The position numbers and the translations under genes were made by a program. From assembly GCF_024347215.1 (NCBI RefSeq), contig NZ_AP025282.1:4774001-4838000 (forward strand): a stretch of 64,000 nt of DNA, given 5' to 3'. Below the pieces are notes generated by a model. That model saw only the letters and a program-made list of their open reading frames with translations, made no database searches and was not told the origin of the DNA. The stretch is from Aliamphritea ceti (GTDB lineage: Bacteria > Pseudomonadota > Gammaproteobacteria > Pseudomonadales > Balneatricaceae). Below are positions 7,749-21,577 of this stretch, piece after piece (position 1 is the first letter of the stretch; each line of letters begins with the position of its first letter).

Positions 7749-10700
7749 TTACTCTGAATCTGGCATTGCAGCCTGATTCAACGCTTCAGTCAGCGCCTGC
7801 TGAACGTCTTCTGCACTTACAGTAACGCTATCTTCAACCTGCATTGACTTACGCTTACGCTCTTTGTGATACGCCAGACCGGTACCAGCCGGAATCAGAC
7901 GCCCCACAACAACGTTCTCTTTCAGACCACGTAAGTAGTCTTTCTTACCGCTCACTGCCCCTTCGGTCAGTACGCGAGTAGTTTCCTGGAAGGATGCTGC
8001 AGAGATAAAGGACTCAGTTGCCAGCGATGCCTTGGTAATACCCAGCAATACGCGGTCAAACTTAGCCAGAACTTTATCCTGTGCTTCCAAGCGCTTGTTA
8101 GCTTCCACAACGTGGTGGAACTCAACCTGCTCACCAGTAATAAAGTTGCTATCGCCGCCACCGGTAATCTCAACTTTACGCAGCATCTGACGCACAATCA
8201 CTTCGATATGCTTGTCATTGATGCCTACACCCTGCAGACGGTATACATCCTGCACTTCTGTGTTGATGTATTTCGCCAGCTCGGTAACACCCTTGATGCG
8301 CAGAATGTCGTGTGGGTTAGAAGGACCATCAGAGATCACCTCACCCTTTTCAACATGCTCACCTTCAAAGATGTTCAGGTTACGCCATTTAGGAATCATG
8401 ATCTCAATCGGATCAGCATCCGCAGGACTAATTACCAGACGCTTCTTACCTTTAGTCTCTTTACCGAATGTAACGGTACCGGAGATCTCGGCCAGAATTG
8501 CAGAATCCTTTGGCTTACGCGCTTCAAACAAGTCAGCTACCCGTGGCAGACCACCGGTAATATCCTTGTTCACAGAACCTTCCTGCGGGATACGCGCCAG
8601 TACATCACCAACACCTACATCTGCGCCATTGGTCCAGTTCAGGATCGCATTCGCTGGCAGCAAGTATTGTGCTGGCTGATCTGTACCCGGGTGGCACAGT
8701 TCAGCACCACTAGCGTCAACCAGTTTGATCATCGGACGAATATCTTTACCTGCTGCAGGACGCGCCGCAGGATCAAGAATTTCAATCGTAGACAAACCAG
8801 TTAATTCATCAGTCTGCTGTTTAACGGTAATACCGTCTTCCATACCAACAAATTCAATCTTACCGGCAACTTCTGAAATAACCGGGTGCGTGTGCGGATC
8901 CCAGTTAGCAACGATTGCACCAGCATCAACGCTAGAACCGTCCTGAACCTTAATCATCGCACCGTAAGGCAGCTTATAACGCTCACGCTCACGACCGTGC
9001 TCATCAGTTACACCGATCTCACCTGAACGAGAAGTCGTTACCAGTGTACCGTCAGCTTTTTCTACAGACTTCAGGTTATGCAGACGAATTTCACCAGCAT
9101 TTTTAACCTGAACACTATCAACTGCTGCTGCCCGCGATGCCGCACCACCAATGTGGAAGGTACGCATGGTCAGCTGGGTACCCGGCTCACCGATTGACTG
9201 AGCAGCGATAACACCGACTGCTTCACCTGGGTTAACCAGATGACCACGACCCAGATCACGGCCGTAACAGTTAGCACATAAACCGTAAGTTGTTTCACAG
9301 CTAATTGCACTGCGCACAACAATCTCATCGATAGAAGAGTAACGCTCATTATCGCTCAGGCGCTTAACCCAAGCTTCATCCATCAGCGTACCTTTTTCGA
9401 TCAGTACATTTTTACCGCTAGGATCAAATACGTCACGAGCAACGGTACGACCCAGAACACGATCACCCAGACCAACAACTACGTCGCCGCCTTCGATCAA
9501 TGCCTGCATCACCAGACCTTCTTCGGTACCACAATCCTGCTCTGTGATAACCAGATCCTGCGCAACATCTACCAAACGACGCGTCAGGTAACCGGAGTTA
9601 GCCGTCTTCAGTGCCGTATCAGCAAGACCTTTACGTGCACCGTGTGTAGAGATGAAGTACTGCAGTACGTTCAGACCTTCACGGAAGTTCGCTACGATAG
9701 GCGTTTCGATGATTGAGCCATCCGGCTTAGCCATCAGACCACGCATACCCGCCAACTGACGAATCTGGGCAGCACTACCTCGGGCACCGGAATCGGCCAT
9801 CATGTAAACAGAGTTAAAGGAATCCTGATCAACCAGATTACCTTCACGATCGGTAACCTCTTCTTTCTTCAGGTTATCCATCATCTTCTTAGCAAGGATT
9901 TCGTTGGCACGGGACCAGATATCGATAACCTTGTTGTATTTCTCACCCTGAGTTACCAGACCGTCTGCATACTGCATCTCGATCTCTTTAACTTCAGAGT
10001 CAGCATCATTAATGATGTTGACCTTTTCATCAGGGATTACGAAGTCATTCACACCGATAGAGGAACCAGACTGAGTCGCCTGACTAAAGCCCATGTACAT
10101 CAGCTGGTCAGCAAAGATAACTGTATCTTTCAGACCAACGTTACGGTAACAAACGTTAATCAGCCGAGAGATAGCTTTCTTCGTCATCGCCTGGTTAACC
10201 AGAGAGAATGGCAGACCGCTTGGTACGATATCAAACAACATCGCACGTCCAACAGTCGTATCTACGATAGATACCTTCTCTTCTTCGTTACCTTCGATAT
10301 CGCGGATAACTTCTTTAATACGTACTTTGATATTAGCCTGCAGATCAACCTGCTTAGCACCGTGCGCACGCTTAACTTCCTGGATGTCCGCAAATACCGA
10401 ACCTTCACCAGCAACGTTAATACGTGAACGCGTCATCCAGTACAGACCCAGTACAACGTCCTGTGAAGGAACGATGATAGGCTCGCCGTTTGCAGGCGAC
10501 AGTACGTTGTTGGTAGACATCATCAGCGCACGGGCTTCAAGCTGTGCTTCGATTGTCAGAGGCACGTGTACAGCCATCTGGTCACCATCGAAGTCGGCAT
10601 TGTATGCCGCACATACCAATGGGTGCAGCTGAATAGCCTTACCTTCAATCAGCACAGGCTCAAACGCCTGAATACCTAAACGGTGAAGTGTAGGTGCACG

Positions 10701-11972
10701 GTTTAGCATGATTGGATGTTCGCGGATTACTTCATCCAGAATATCCCATACTAATGGCTCTTCACGCTCAACCATCTTCTTAGCAGCTTTAATCGTTGTC
10801 GCATGACCACGCAGTTCAAGCTTAGAGAAGATGAATGGCTTGAACAGCTCAAGTGCCATCTTCTTCGGCAGACCACACTGATGCAGACGCAGGTACGGAC
10901 CAACTACGATTACAGAACGACCAGAGTAATCAACACGCTTACCCAGCAGGTTCTGACGGAAACGACCCTGCTTACCCTTGATCATATCAGCCAGGGACTT
11001 CAGAGGACGCTTGTTGGAACCGGTAATAGCACGACCGCGACGACCGTTATCCAACAGCGCATCAACAGATTCCTGCAACATACGCTTTTCGTTACGTACG
11101 ATGATATCCGGAGCACTTAGGTCTAACAGACGCTTAAGACGGTTGTTACGGTTGATAACACGACGATACAGATCGTTCAGATCAGATGTCGCGAAACGAC
11201 CACCATCCAGCGGTACAAGAGGACGCAGATCTGGCGGCAGAACCGGCAGAACATTCAGGATCATCCACTCTGGCTTGTTACCAGACTGATGGAAACCTTC
11301 CAGCAACTTCAGTCGCTTGGACATCTTCTTAATTTTAGTTTCAGAATTAGTCTGCGGTAACTCTTCACGCAGCACTTCGATCTCTTCTTTCAGATCGATA
11401 GCTTTCAATAATTCCTGAACAGCTTCAGCACCCATACGGGCATCGAAATCATCACCAAACTCTTCGAGAGCTTCAAAGTACTGCTCATCGTTCATCAGCT
11501 GGCCGCGTTCCAGGGTAGTCATACCCGGATCGATTACCACGAACGATTCAAAATACAGTACACGCTCGATATCACGCAGCGTCATATCCATCATCAGACC
11601 GATACGGGACGGCAGTGATTTCAGGAACCAGATATGCGCAACCGGAGATGCCAGTTCAATGTGACCCATACGTTCACGACGAACTTTGGCCAGTGCAACT
11701 TCAACGCCACACTTCTCACAGATAACACCGCGATGCTTAAGACGCTTGTACTTACCACACAGGCATTCGTAATCTTTTACCGGACCAAAAATCTTTGCAC
11801 AGAACAGACCATCACGCTCTGGCTTGAAAGTACGGTAGTTAATGGTCTCTGGCTTTTTTACTTCGCCAAAAGACCAGGAACGAATCATCTCAGGGGAAGC
11901 CAGGCCGATACGGATCGAATCGAACTCTTCCTGTTGTCCCTGGGATTTAAGCAGATTTAATAAATCTTTCAT
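7749..11972 (-). CDS. rpoC: DNA-directed RNA polymerase subunit beta'
   Basis: This 1407-residue subunit (also 1407 in E. coli) contains the N-terminal zinc-site cysteines CLCGKYKRLKHRGVICEKCG (about residues 70-88), the catalytic NADFDGDQM motif that binds the two Mg ions, the bridge helix/trigger loop region and the second zinc site CETTYGLCANCYG. It follows rpoB after 68 bases and is co-transcribed with it. Confidence 0.98.
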   Translation of the reverse strand: MKDLLNLLKSQGQQEEFDSIRIGLASPEMIRSWSFGEVKKPETINYRTFKPERDGLFCAKIFGPVKDYECLCGKYKRLKHRGVICEKCGVEVALAKVRRERMGHIELASPVAHIWFLKSLPSRIGLMMDMTLRDIERVLYFESFVVIDPGMTTLERGQLMNDEQYFEALEEFGDDFDARMGAEAVQELLKAIDLKEEIEVLREELPQTNSETKIKKMSKRLKLLEGFHQSGNKPEWMILNVLPVLPPDLRPLVPLDGGRFATSDLNDLYRRVINRNNRLKRLLDLSAPDIIVRNEKRMLQESVDALLDNGRRGRAITGSNKRPLKSLADMIKGKQGRFRQNLLGKRVDYSGRSVIVVGPYLRLHQCGLPKKMALELFKPFIFSKLELRGHATTIKAAKKMVEREEPLVWDILDEVIREHPIMLNRAPTLHRLGIQAFEPVLIEGKAIQLHPLVCAAYNADFDGDQMAVHVPLTIEAQLEARALMMSTNNVLSPANGEPIIVPSQDVVLGLYWMTRSRINVAGEGSVFADIQEVKRAHGAKQVDLQANIKVRIKEVIRDIEGNEEEKVSIVDTTVGRAMLFDIVPSGLPFSLVNQAMTKKAISRLINVCYRNVGLKDTVIFADQLMYMGFSQATQSGSSIGVNDFVIPDEKVNIINDADSEVKEIEMQYADGLVTQGEKYNKVIDIWSRANEILAKKMMDNLKKEEVTDREGNLVDQDSFNSVYMMADSGARGSAAQIRQLAGMRGLMAKPDGSIIETPIVANFREGLNVLQYFISTHGARKGLADTALKTANSGYLTRRLVDVAQDLVITEQDCGTEEGLVMQALIEGGDVVVGLGDRVLGRTVARDVFDPSGKNVLIEKGTLMDEAWVKRLSDNERYSSIDEIVVRSAISCETTYGLCANCYGRDLGRGHLVNPGEAVGVIAAQSIGEPGTQLTMRTFHIGGAASRAAAVDSVQVKNAGEIRLHNLKSVEKADGTLVTTSRSGEIGVTDEHGRERERYKLPYGAMIKVQDGSSVDAGAIVANWDPHTHPVISEVAGKIEFVGMEDGITVKQQTDELTGLSTIEILDPAARPAAGKDIRPMIKLVDASGAELCHPGTDQPAQYLLPANAILNWTNGADVGVGDVLARIPQEGSVNKDITGGLPRVADLFEARKPKDSAILAEISGTVTFGKETKGKKRLVISPADADPIEIMIPKWRNLNIFEGEHVEKGEVISDGPSNPHDILRIKGVTELAKYINTEVQDVYRLQGVGINDKHIEVIVRQMLRKVEITGGGDSNFITGEQVEFHHVVEANKRLEAQDKVLAKFDRVLLGITKASLATESFISAASFQETTRVLTEGAVSGKKDYLRGLKENVVVGRLIPAGTGLAYHKERKRKSMQVEDSVTVSAEDVQQALTEALNQAAMPDSE

Positions 11973-12040
11973 TTTCTTCGGCTCCTCGGGGGAGTATGCC
12001 GCCGAACGCTGTTGTCGGCGGCAAACTATCCGTTAACGGC

Positions 12041-16141
<4,101 letters not shown>

Positions 16142-16235
16142 CTAAGTTCCCCAGCATCTGCACCTGAAAGATTCGTCCAGATCGAAGGTTAATTCTCGAT
16201 CTGTGAACCGTTATTATTTATGTGACTAATAACGG

Positions 16236-16265
16236 AAAAAGGCCGGTGACATTTTGTCACCAGCC
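16236..16265 (-). terminator. rplL-rpoB attenuator
   Basis: On the minus strand GGCTGGTGAC, a 5-base loop and GTCACCGGCC are followed by TTTTTCC. It resembles the E. coli rplL-rpoB attenuator, which lets only part of the transcripts run into rpoBC and so sets the excess of ribosomal protein over polymerase. Confidence 0.85.
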
Positions 16266-16325
16266 GTATGTGTATCAGCTAACTATTTAGAAATAGCAGT
16301 AGCATGACACAAGGCATAAAAGCCC

Positions 16326-16697
16326 TTACTTAACTTCAACAGATGCGCCAGCTTCTTCCAGAGCAGCTTTCAGCTCTTCAGCTTCATCTTTGCTAACGCC
16401 TTCTTTAACAGCTGCTGGAGCGCCGTCTACCATGCCTTTAGCTTCTTTCAAGCCCAGACCAGTAGCTGCACGAACAGCCTTGATTACGTTAACTTTCTTG
16501 TCGCCAACAGCAGTCAGAATTACGTCGAATTCAGTCTGTTCTTCAGCAGCACCGCCAGCGTCGCCGCCAGCAGCAACAGCTACAGCAGCAGCTGCAGATA
16601 CGCCGAATTTTTCTTCCATTGCGCTAACCAGCTCAACAACGTCCATTACAGACATTTCAGCGATTGCATTCAAGATATCATCTTTAGACAAAGACAT
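16326..16697 (-). CDS. rplL: 50S ribosomal protein L7/L12
   Basis: The 123 residues have the N-terminal dimerisation helix, an alanine- and glycine-rich hinge at about residues 35-52 and the C-terminal factor-binding domain VGDKKVNVIKAVRAATGLGLKEAK. L12 dimers on L10 form the stalk that recruits translational GTPases. It follows rplJ by 63 bases. Confidence 0.98.
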   Translation of the reverse strand: MSLSKDDILNAIAEMSVMDVVELVSAMEEKFGVSAAAAVAVAAGGDAGGAAEEQTEFDVILTAVGDKKVNVIKAVRAATGLGLKEAKGMVDGAPAAVKEGVSKDEAEELKAALEEAGASVEVK

Positions 16698-16760
16698 GGT
16701 TCAATTCCTAAAATAGGGAGCTCAGTAAGCTCGAATAATCTATTTAAAAAGCGCTTAAAA

Positions 16761-17255
16761 TTAAGCTGCTTCTTGTTCTTTCTGGTCGCGAAGGGCCGCC
16801 AAAGTGCGGACCAGCTTGCCTGCTGCTGCTTCTTTCATAGTGCGCATCAGCATTGCAATACCTTCGTCGTATGTTGGCAACGCAGCCAACATGTCTACAG
16901 CAACTACCTGACCTTCAAACACAGCGGTTTTCAGCTCAAACTTGTCATTCTTTTTCGCGAAATCCTTCAGGATTCGCGCACCGGCACCTGGGTGCTCGAT
17001 AGAGAATGCAATTAGAGTAGGGCCTACGAATGAATCATTCAGACATTCGTAATCAGTGCCTTCTACTGCACGGCGAGCCAGGGTGTTACGTACGACTTTT
17101 AGCCATACACCCGCTTCGCGCGCCTGCTTACGCAGTTCAGTCATTGTCTCAACGGAAACACCGCGTGAGTCAGCAACAACAGCAGAAAGAGCACCTTTAG
17201 CAGCTTCCTGGACTTCAGCGACGATCGCTTTTTTGTCTTCGAGTCCTAATGCCAC
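16761..17255 (-). CDS. rplJ: 50S ribosomal protein L10
   Basis: This 164-residue stalk-base protein opens MALGLEDKKAIVAEV and contains the RNA-binding N-terminal domain with LRKQAREAGVWLKVVRNTLARRA. L10 carries the L12 dimers. With L12 it represses its own translation by binding the leader upstream, and the 212-base rplA-rplJ gap fits that arrangement. Confidence 0.97.
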   Translation of the reverse strand: MALGLEDKKAIVAEVQEAAKGALSAVVADSRGVSVETMTELRKQAREAGVWLKVVRNTLARRAVEGTDYECLNDSFVGPTLIAFSIEHPGAGARILKDFAKKNDKFELKTAVFEGQVVAVDMLAALPTYDEGIAMLMRTMKEAAAGKLVRTLAALRDQKEQEAA

Positions 17256-17467
17256 GATTTACTCCTGGGTTAGTCTTAATCGACTGTTTACCAATCGCTT
17301 CATCTAAAACAGATAAAGCGCCGAGTACGGTGGTTGAATTGATCCTGTTAAGGGGATCACACCGTCTGCGCAGGCCGGTAACCATTAAGATCAACAACTA
17401 AGCTGATCACCTGCGGTCTTTGACAGCCTCCGTAATAAATTACAGAGACCCTCAATTTTTTACTGGC
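17256..17467 (-). promoter_or_regulatory. rplA-rplJ intercistronic leader, probable L10 leader
   Basis: The 212 bases between rplA and rplJ hold no reading frame of interest and several complementary segments. Gammaproteobacteria place the L10 (RF00557-type) autoregulatory leader exactly here. The assignment rests on position and length; the structure was not modelled. Confidence 0.55.
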
Positions 17468-18163
17468 TTACGATGACAGTGAAGACTGATCAATCGCCAG
17501 ACCCGGTCCCATAGTAGTGGACAGGGTTACTTTCTTAACGTACACGCCTTTAGCAGTAGAAGGCTTCAGCTTTTTCAGCTCGGCCATCAGTGCTTCAAGG
17601 TTGCCTTTGATCGCAGCAGCGTCAAAATCAACCTTACCAACACCAGCGTGGATAATACCGTTCTTGTCAGTACGGAAACGCACCTGACCAGACTTAGCAT
17701 TGTTAACTGCAGTTACAACGTCTGGAGTAACTGTGCCAACTTTAGGGTTAGGCATCAGACCACGTGGACCCAGAACCTGACCCAGTTGACCAACAACGCG
17801 CATTGCGTCAGGAGTAGCAATAACAACGTCAAAGTTCAGATCGCCGCCTTTAATCTGCTCTGCCAGGTCGTCAAAACCGACAACATCAGCACCGGCTTCT
17901 TTTGCTTTCTCAGCATTTTCACCCTGCGCGAACACAGCAACACGAACTTCTTTACCAGTACCGTTTGGCAGTACGCTAGAACCACGAACGTTTTGATCAG
18001 ATTTACGTGGATCTACACCCAGGTTAACTGCAACGTCTACAGATTCTTTGAATTTAACAGCAGATACTTCAGTCAGTACTGCTACAGCTTCTTCAACTGT
18101 GTATTGCTTACCAGGTTGTACCTTCTCAGCAATCGCCTTCTGGCGCTTAGTCAGCTTAGCCAT
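17468..18163 (-). CDS. rplA: 50S ribosomal protein L1
   Basis: The 231 residues match L1, including GTGKEVRVAVFAQGENAEKAKEAGAD and the GPRGLMPNPKVGTVT motif. L1 forms the mobile stalk at the E site and, in E. coli, represses the rplK-rplA mRNA. The ATG overlaps the rplK TAA by one base (TAATG), a coupled arrangement. Confidence 0.98.
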   Translation of the reverse strand: MAKLTKRQKAIAEKVQPGKQYTVEEAVAVLTEVSAVKFKESVDVAVNLGVDPRKSDQNVRGSSVLPNGTGKEVRVAVFAQGENAEKAKEAGADVVGFDDLAEQIKGGDLNFDVVIATPDAMRVVGQLGQVLGPRGLMPNPKVGTVTPDVVTAVNNAKSGQVRFRTDKNGIIHAGVGKVDFDAAAIKGNLEALMAELKKLKPSTAKGVYVKKVTLSTTMGPGLAIDQSSLSS

Positions 18164-18597
18164 TATTCAACACCTTCTACGTTCAGACCCATACTACGTG
18201 CACTACCAGCGATAGTACGTACAGCTGCATCCATATCAGCAGCAGTCAAGTCAGCCATCTTAGTAGTCGCAATATCTTCCAGCTGTTCACGGCTAACCGT
18301 ACCAACTTTCTCAGTATTAGGACGACCAGAACCGCTCTTCAGGCCAGCAGCCTTCTTCAGCAGAACAGACGCTGGAGGAGTCTTAGTGATAAAAGTAAAG
18401 CTACGGTCTGCATATACAGTAATGACAACCGGAGTTGGCATACCTTTTTCCAGGTTCGCAGTTTGAGCATTGAACGCTTTGCAGAATTCCATAATGTTTA
18501 CACCGTGCTGACCCAAAGCCGGACCAACTGGTGGACTTGGGTTTGCAGCACCGGCAGCAACCTGTAGCTTGATGTAAGCTTCGATTTTCTTAGCCAT
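18163..18597 (-). CDS. rplK: 50S ribosomal protein L11
   Basis: The protein has 144 residues (142 in E. coli). The N-terminal AAGAANPSPPVGPALGQHGVNIMEFC segment contains the thiostrepton/RelA-linked proline helix, and the C-terminal domain binds the GTPase-associated centre of 23S rRNA. It begins the rplKAJL group, 106 bases after nusG, with a terminator-like hairpin between them. Confidence 0.97.
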   Translation of the reverse strand: MAKKIEAYIKLQVAAGAANPSPPVGPALGQHGVNIMEFCKAFNAQTANLEKGMPTPVVITVYADRSFTFITKTPPASVLLKKAAGLKSGSGRPNTEKVGTVSREQLEDIATTKMADLTAADMDAAVRTIAGSARSMGLNVEGVE

Positions 18598-18650
18598 GTT
18601 TAACTCCTAATGGGTACAAGCGCCTTTCAGCTCCCCGCTTTCAAATACGG

Positions 18651-18683
18651 AAAAACCCCAGCGCCCACAAAGGACCGCCGAGG
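18651..18683 (-). terminator. Terminator or attenuator between nusG and rplK
   Basis: On the minus strand CCTCGGCG pairs, with two G-U wobbles, with CGCTGGGG across a 12-base loop and is followed by TTTTT. It would separate secE-nusG transcripts from the rplK operon. The rplK promoter itself was not located with confidence. Confidence 0.55.
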
Positions 18684-18703
18684 TTATTACCACAAGTTTT
18701 TTA

Positions 18704-19237
18704 TCAGGCTTTTTCGACCTGACCAAACTCCAACTCAACCGGAGTTGAGCGACCGAAGATCAGCACTGCAACCTGCAGGCGATTCTTCTCGTAATTCACT
18801 TCTTCGACAACGCCGTTAAAGTCTGCAAACGGACCATCAGTAACACGAACCATTTCACCTGGCTCGAATACAGTCTTAGGACGCGGCTTATCAGCACCAC
18901 TCTCAACACGCTGTAAAATTGCATCCGCTTCACGCTCAGTGATCGGAGCAGGCTTATCCGCTGTACCGCCAATAAAGCCCATTACACGTGGAGTATCTTT
19001 AACCAGGTGCCAAGTCTCATCATCCATATCCATCTGGACTAATACATAGCCAGGATAGAATTTACGCTCAGACTTACGCTTCTTACCTTCTTTGATTTCG
19101 ACAACTTCTTCAGTCGGAACCAAAATATCGCCGAAGCGATCTTCCATACCGGCGAGCTCAACGCGTTCCTTCAAAGAATTCATTACGCGTTTTTCGTAAC
19201 CGGAATACGCATGTACAACATACCATCGCATAGCCAT
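18704..19237 (-). CDS. nusG: Transcription termination/antitermination factor NusG
   Basis: This 177-residue protein has the NGN domain (MRWYVVHAYSGYEKRVMNSL, then YPGYVLVQMDMDD) and a C-terminal KOW domain with FEPGEMVRVTDGPFADFNG. NusG binds RNA polymerase, suppresses pausing, and bridges to Rho or to S10 on the leading ribosome. It lies 13 bases after secE. Confidence 0.98.
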   Translation of the reverse strand: MAMRWYVVHAYSGYEKRVMNSLKERVELAGMEDRFGDILVPTEEVVEIKEGKKRKSERKFYPGYVLVQMDMDDETWHLVKDTPRVMGFIGGTADKPAPITEREADAILQRVESGADKPRPKTVFEPGEMVRVTDGPFADFNGVVEEVNYEKNRLQVAVLIFGRSTPVELEFGQVEKA

Positions 19238-19250
19238 GCCTTTTTCCTCT

Positions 19251-19619
19251 TTAACCGATTACGCCGGATACAAGCCAGCTCAGCGAAGAATCAAGACCCC
19301 ACAACAACAGACCCACGATCAGAACAACAACTGTTACGATCAGAGTAGTCTGTGCAGTTTCCTGACGACTCGGCCAAACGACCTTTCGAATTTCTGCTTT
19401 GGCTTCTTTAAACAACGTAAAGAACGCCACACCCTTCTCTGTCTGCAACGCAACAAAACCCGCCGCCAGAGCCAATACTATTAGCGCCAGAACACGGTAT
19501 AGAAGAGACTCTTCAGAATAAACCGAATTACCAACCACACCTGCAACAACAAGTGCAGCTACTACAAGCCATTTAAGCCCGTCTAACTTTGAACCTTCGG
19601 AAGTCGCTTTAGAGTTCAC
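19251..19619 (-). CDS. secE: Preprotein translocase subunit SecE
   Basis: The 122-residue membrane protein has three predicted helices: about residues 17-31, 42-58 and 93-110. The conserved cytoplasmic amphipathic segment AEIRKVVWPSRQET precedes the last helix. SecE clamps SecY in the translocon. The three-helix form is typical of gammaproteobacteria. It follows tRNA-Trp by 61 bases and precedes nusG. Confidence 0.96.
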   Translation of the reverse strand: MNSKATSEGSKLDGLKWLVVAALVVAGVVGNSVYSEESLLYRVLALIVLALAAGFVALQTEKGVAFFTLFKEAKAEIRKVVWPSRQETAQTTLIVTVVVLIVGLLLWGLDSSLSWLVSGVIG

Positions 19620-19680
19620 GTTCAGCCTCGGTATCTGAAGAATTGCTTGATTTTATTGTGATGCCAACCCTGAAAAGGAT

Positions 19681-19756
<76 letters not shown>

Positions 19757-19829
19757 ACTGCAATAGGGAGGCAAATAGTACACGCCTCCCTCAGTAGTAG
19801 CAAGCCTTAACTTGCTAAAAACTCAAAGA

Positions 19830-21053
19830 TTATTCAATAATCTTTGCAACAACGCCTGCACCAACTGTACGACCGCCTTCACGGATCGCAAAACGCAGAC
19901 CTTCTTCCATCGCGATTGGGTTAATCAGGGTAACATCCATCTTGATGTTATCGCCTGGCATTACCATTTCAACGCCTTCTGGAAGCTCACAAGCACCGGT
20001 GATGTCAGTTGTACGGAAGTAGAACTGTGGACGGTAGCCTTTGAAGAATGGCGTGTGACGACCACCTTCATCTTTGCTCAGTACGTATACTTCACCTTCG
20101 AAACGAGTGTGAGGAGTGATAGTACCTTTCTTAGCCAGTACCTGACCACGTTCAACGTCGTCACGCTTAGTACCACGCAGCAGTACACCAACGTTCTCGC
20201 CTGCACGACCTTCGTCAAGCAGCTTACGGAACATCTCTACACCAGTACAAGTAGTTGTCTGTGTATCACGTACACCAACGATTTCTACTTCTTCACCAGT
20301 CTTAACGATGCCACGCTCAACACGACCTGTTACAACCGTACCACGACCTGAAATTGAGAATACATCTTCAATTGGCAGCAGGAATGGCTGATCGATTGCA
20401 CGCTCTGGCTGAGGAATATAAGTATCCAGCGCTTCAACCAGGTTCTTAACAGCAGTTGTTCCCAACTCGTTATCGTCCTGACCGTTCAGAGCCATCAGTG
20501 CAGAACCTGCAATGATTGGAGTGTCATCACCTGGGAATTCGTACTGGTCCAGCAGCTCACGCAGCTCCATTTCAACCAGTTCCAGCATCTCAGCGTATTC
20601 TTCAGAGTCAACACCGCCGCAATCTTCAGCCAGCAGGTCAGCTTTGTTCAGGAATACTACGATGTATGGTACACCTACCTGACGAGACAGCAGGATGTGC
20701 TCACGAGTCTGTGGCATTGGGCCATCAGTCGCGCCACATACCAGAATCGCACCGTCCATCTGAGCCGCACCAGTGATCATGTTTTTAACATAATCGGCGT
20801 GACCCGGGCAGTCTACGTGCGCGTAGTGACGTTCGTTAGAATCGTATTCAACGTGAGAAGTCGCGATAGTAATACCACGCTCACGCTCTTCTGGTGCATT
20901 ATCGATACCGTCAAATGCAACAGCCTCACCACCAAATACTTCTGCACATACGCGAGTCAGCGCTGCTGTCAGAGTTGTTTTACCGTGGTCAACGTGGCCA
21001 ATTGTACCAACGTTAACGTGCGGCTTATTACGTTCAAATGCTTGCTTAGCCAT
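19830..21053 (-). CDS. tufB: Elongation factor Tu, copy 2 (tRNA-tufB operon)
   Basis: This second EF-Tu gene encodes the same 407 residues as the copy at 3287, with the same GTPase motifs. It starts with ATG at 21051-21053. Relative to copy 1 the visible differences are the start codon and three synonymous changes in the final four codons (for example at 19836, 19839 and 19845), which marks the edges of a homogenised tract. It is the last gene of the conserved thrU-tyrU-glyT-thrT-tufB unit, followed by tRNA-Trp after 73 bases. Confidence 0.97.
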   Translation of the reverse strand: MAKQAFERNKPHVNVGTIGHVDHGKTTLTAALTRVCAEVFGGEAVAFDGIDNAPEERERGITIATSHVEYDSNERHYAHVDCPGHADYVKNMITGAAQMDGAILVCGATDGPMPQTREHILLSRQVGVPYIVVFLNKADLLAEDCGGVDSEEYAEMLELVEMELRELLDQYEFPGDDTPIIAGSALMALNGQDDNELGTTAVKNLVEALDTYIPQPERAIDQPFLLPIEDVFSISGRGTVVTGRVERGIVKTGEEVEIVGVRDTQTTTCTGVEMFRKLLDEGRAGENVGVLLRGTKRDDVERGQVLAKKGTITPHTRFEGEVYVLSKDEGGRHTPFFKGYRPQFYFRTTDITGACELPEGVEMVMPGDNIKMDVTLINPIAMEEGLRFAIREGGRTVGAGVVAKIIE

Positions 21054-21120
21054 GTCTCTTTATTCCCAGTAAAAGGTAATAATATCTTGTGAATTTCTAC
21101 CACGTTGCCACATACAACAA

Positions 21121-21148
21121 AGGGTAGATATATCGCTATATCTACCCT
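21121..21148 (-). other. Perfect 12-base-pair hairpin between tRNA-Thr(GGT) and tuf copy 2
   Basis: The arms 21121-21132 and 21137-21148 are exactly complementary around a 4-base loop. On the minus strand only TTTGTTG follows, so it may be an attenuator or a processing barrier separating the tRNA part from the tuf mRNA. Confidence 0.6.
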
Positions 21149-21158
21149 CTGCAAATTC

Positions 21159-21233
21159 TGGAGCTCATGGGCGGAATTGAACCGCCGACCTCACCCTTAC
21201 CAAGGGTGTGCTCTACCCCTGAGCTACATGAGC
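21159..21233 (-). tRNA. tRNA-Thr (GGT anticodon)
   Basis: This 75-base minus-strand tRNA has the loop CTTGGTA, GGTTCAATTCC in the T-arm and an encoded CCA. It is the thrT equivalent directly upstream of tuf copy 2. Confidence 0.96.
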
Positions 21234-21243
21234 ACAACATTAG

Positions 21244-21317
21244 TGGAGCGGGTAGCGGGAATCGAACCCGCCTCATCAGCTTGGAAGGCTGATGTAATAC
21301 CACTATACCATACCCGC
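21244..21317 (-). tRNA. tRNA-Gly (TCC anticodon)
   Basis: This 74-base minus-strand tRNA has the loop CTTCCAA, the D-arm TATAGTGGTA typical of tRNA-Gly, and an encoded CCA. It is the glyT equivalent. Confidence 0.96.
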
Positions 21318-21342
21318 CCTTCAAGCCTATGTAGCCTAGTAA

Positions 21343-21426
21343 TGGTGGTGGGAGGTGGATTCGAACCACCGAAGCTTGCGCGTCAGATTTACAGTCTGAT
21401 CCCTTTGGCCACTCGGGAACCCCACC
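21343..21426 (-). tRNA. tRNA-Tyr (GTA anticodon)
   Basis: This 84-base class II tRNA has a long variable arm, the loop CTGTAAA and an encoded CCA. It is the tyrU equivalent. Confidence 0.96.
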
Positions 21427-21451
21427 TTACCATACTTCGCCATTCTGAAAA

Positions 21452-21527
<76 letters not shown>

Positions 21528-21548
21528 ATCAGCAGCGAAGTGGCGCAC

Positions 21549-21577
21549 ATATTACTCACGAGACCGGGCGCTTGCAA
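21549..21577 (-). promoter_or_regulatory. Stable-RNA promoter of the tRNA-tuf operon
   Basis: On the minus strand TTGCAA (21572-21577), a 17-base spacer and TAATAT (21549-21554) are followed by GTGCGCC, a GC-rich discriminator typical of stringently controlled stable-RNA promoters. The -10 box contains the TAA stop codon of the preceding gene, so the promoter lies inside its 3' end. Confidence 0.85.
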
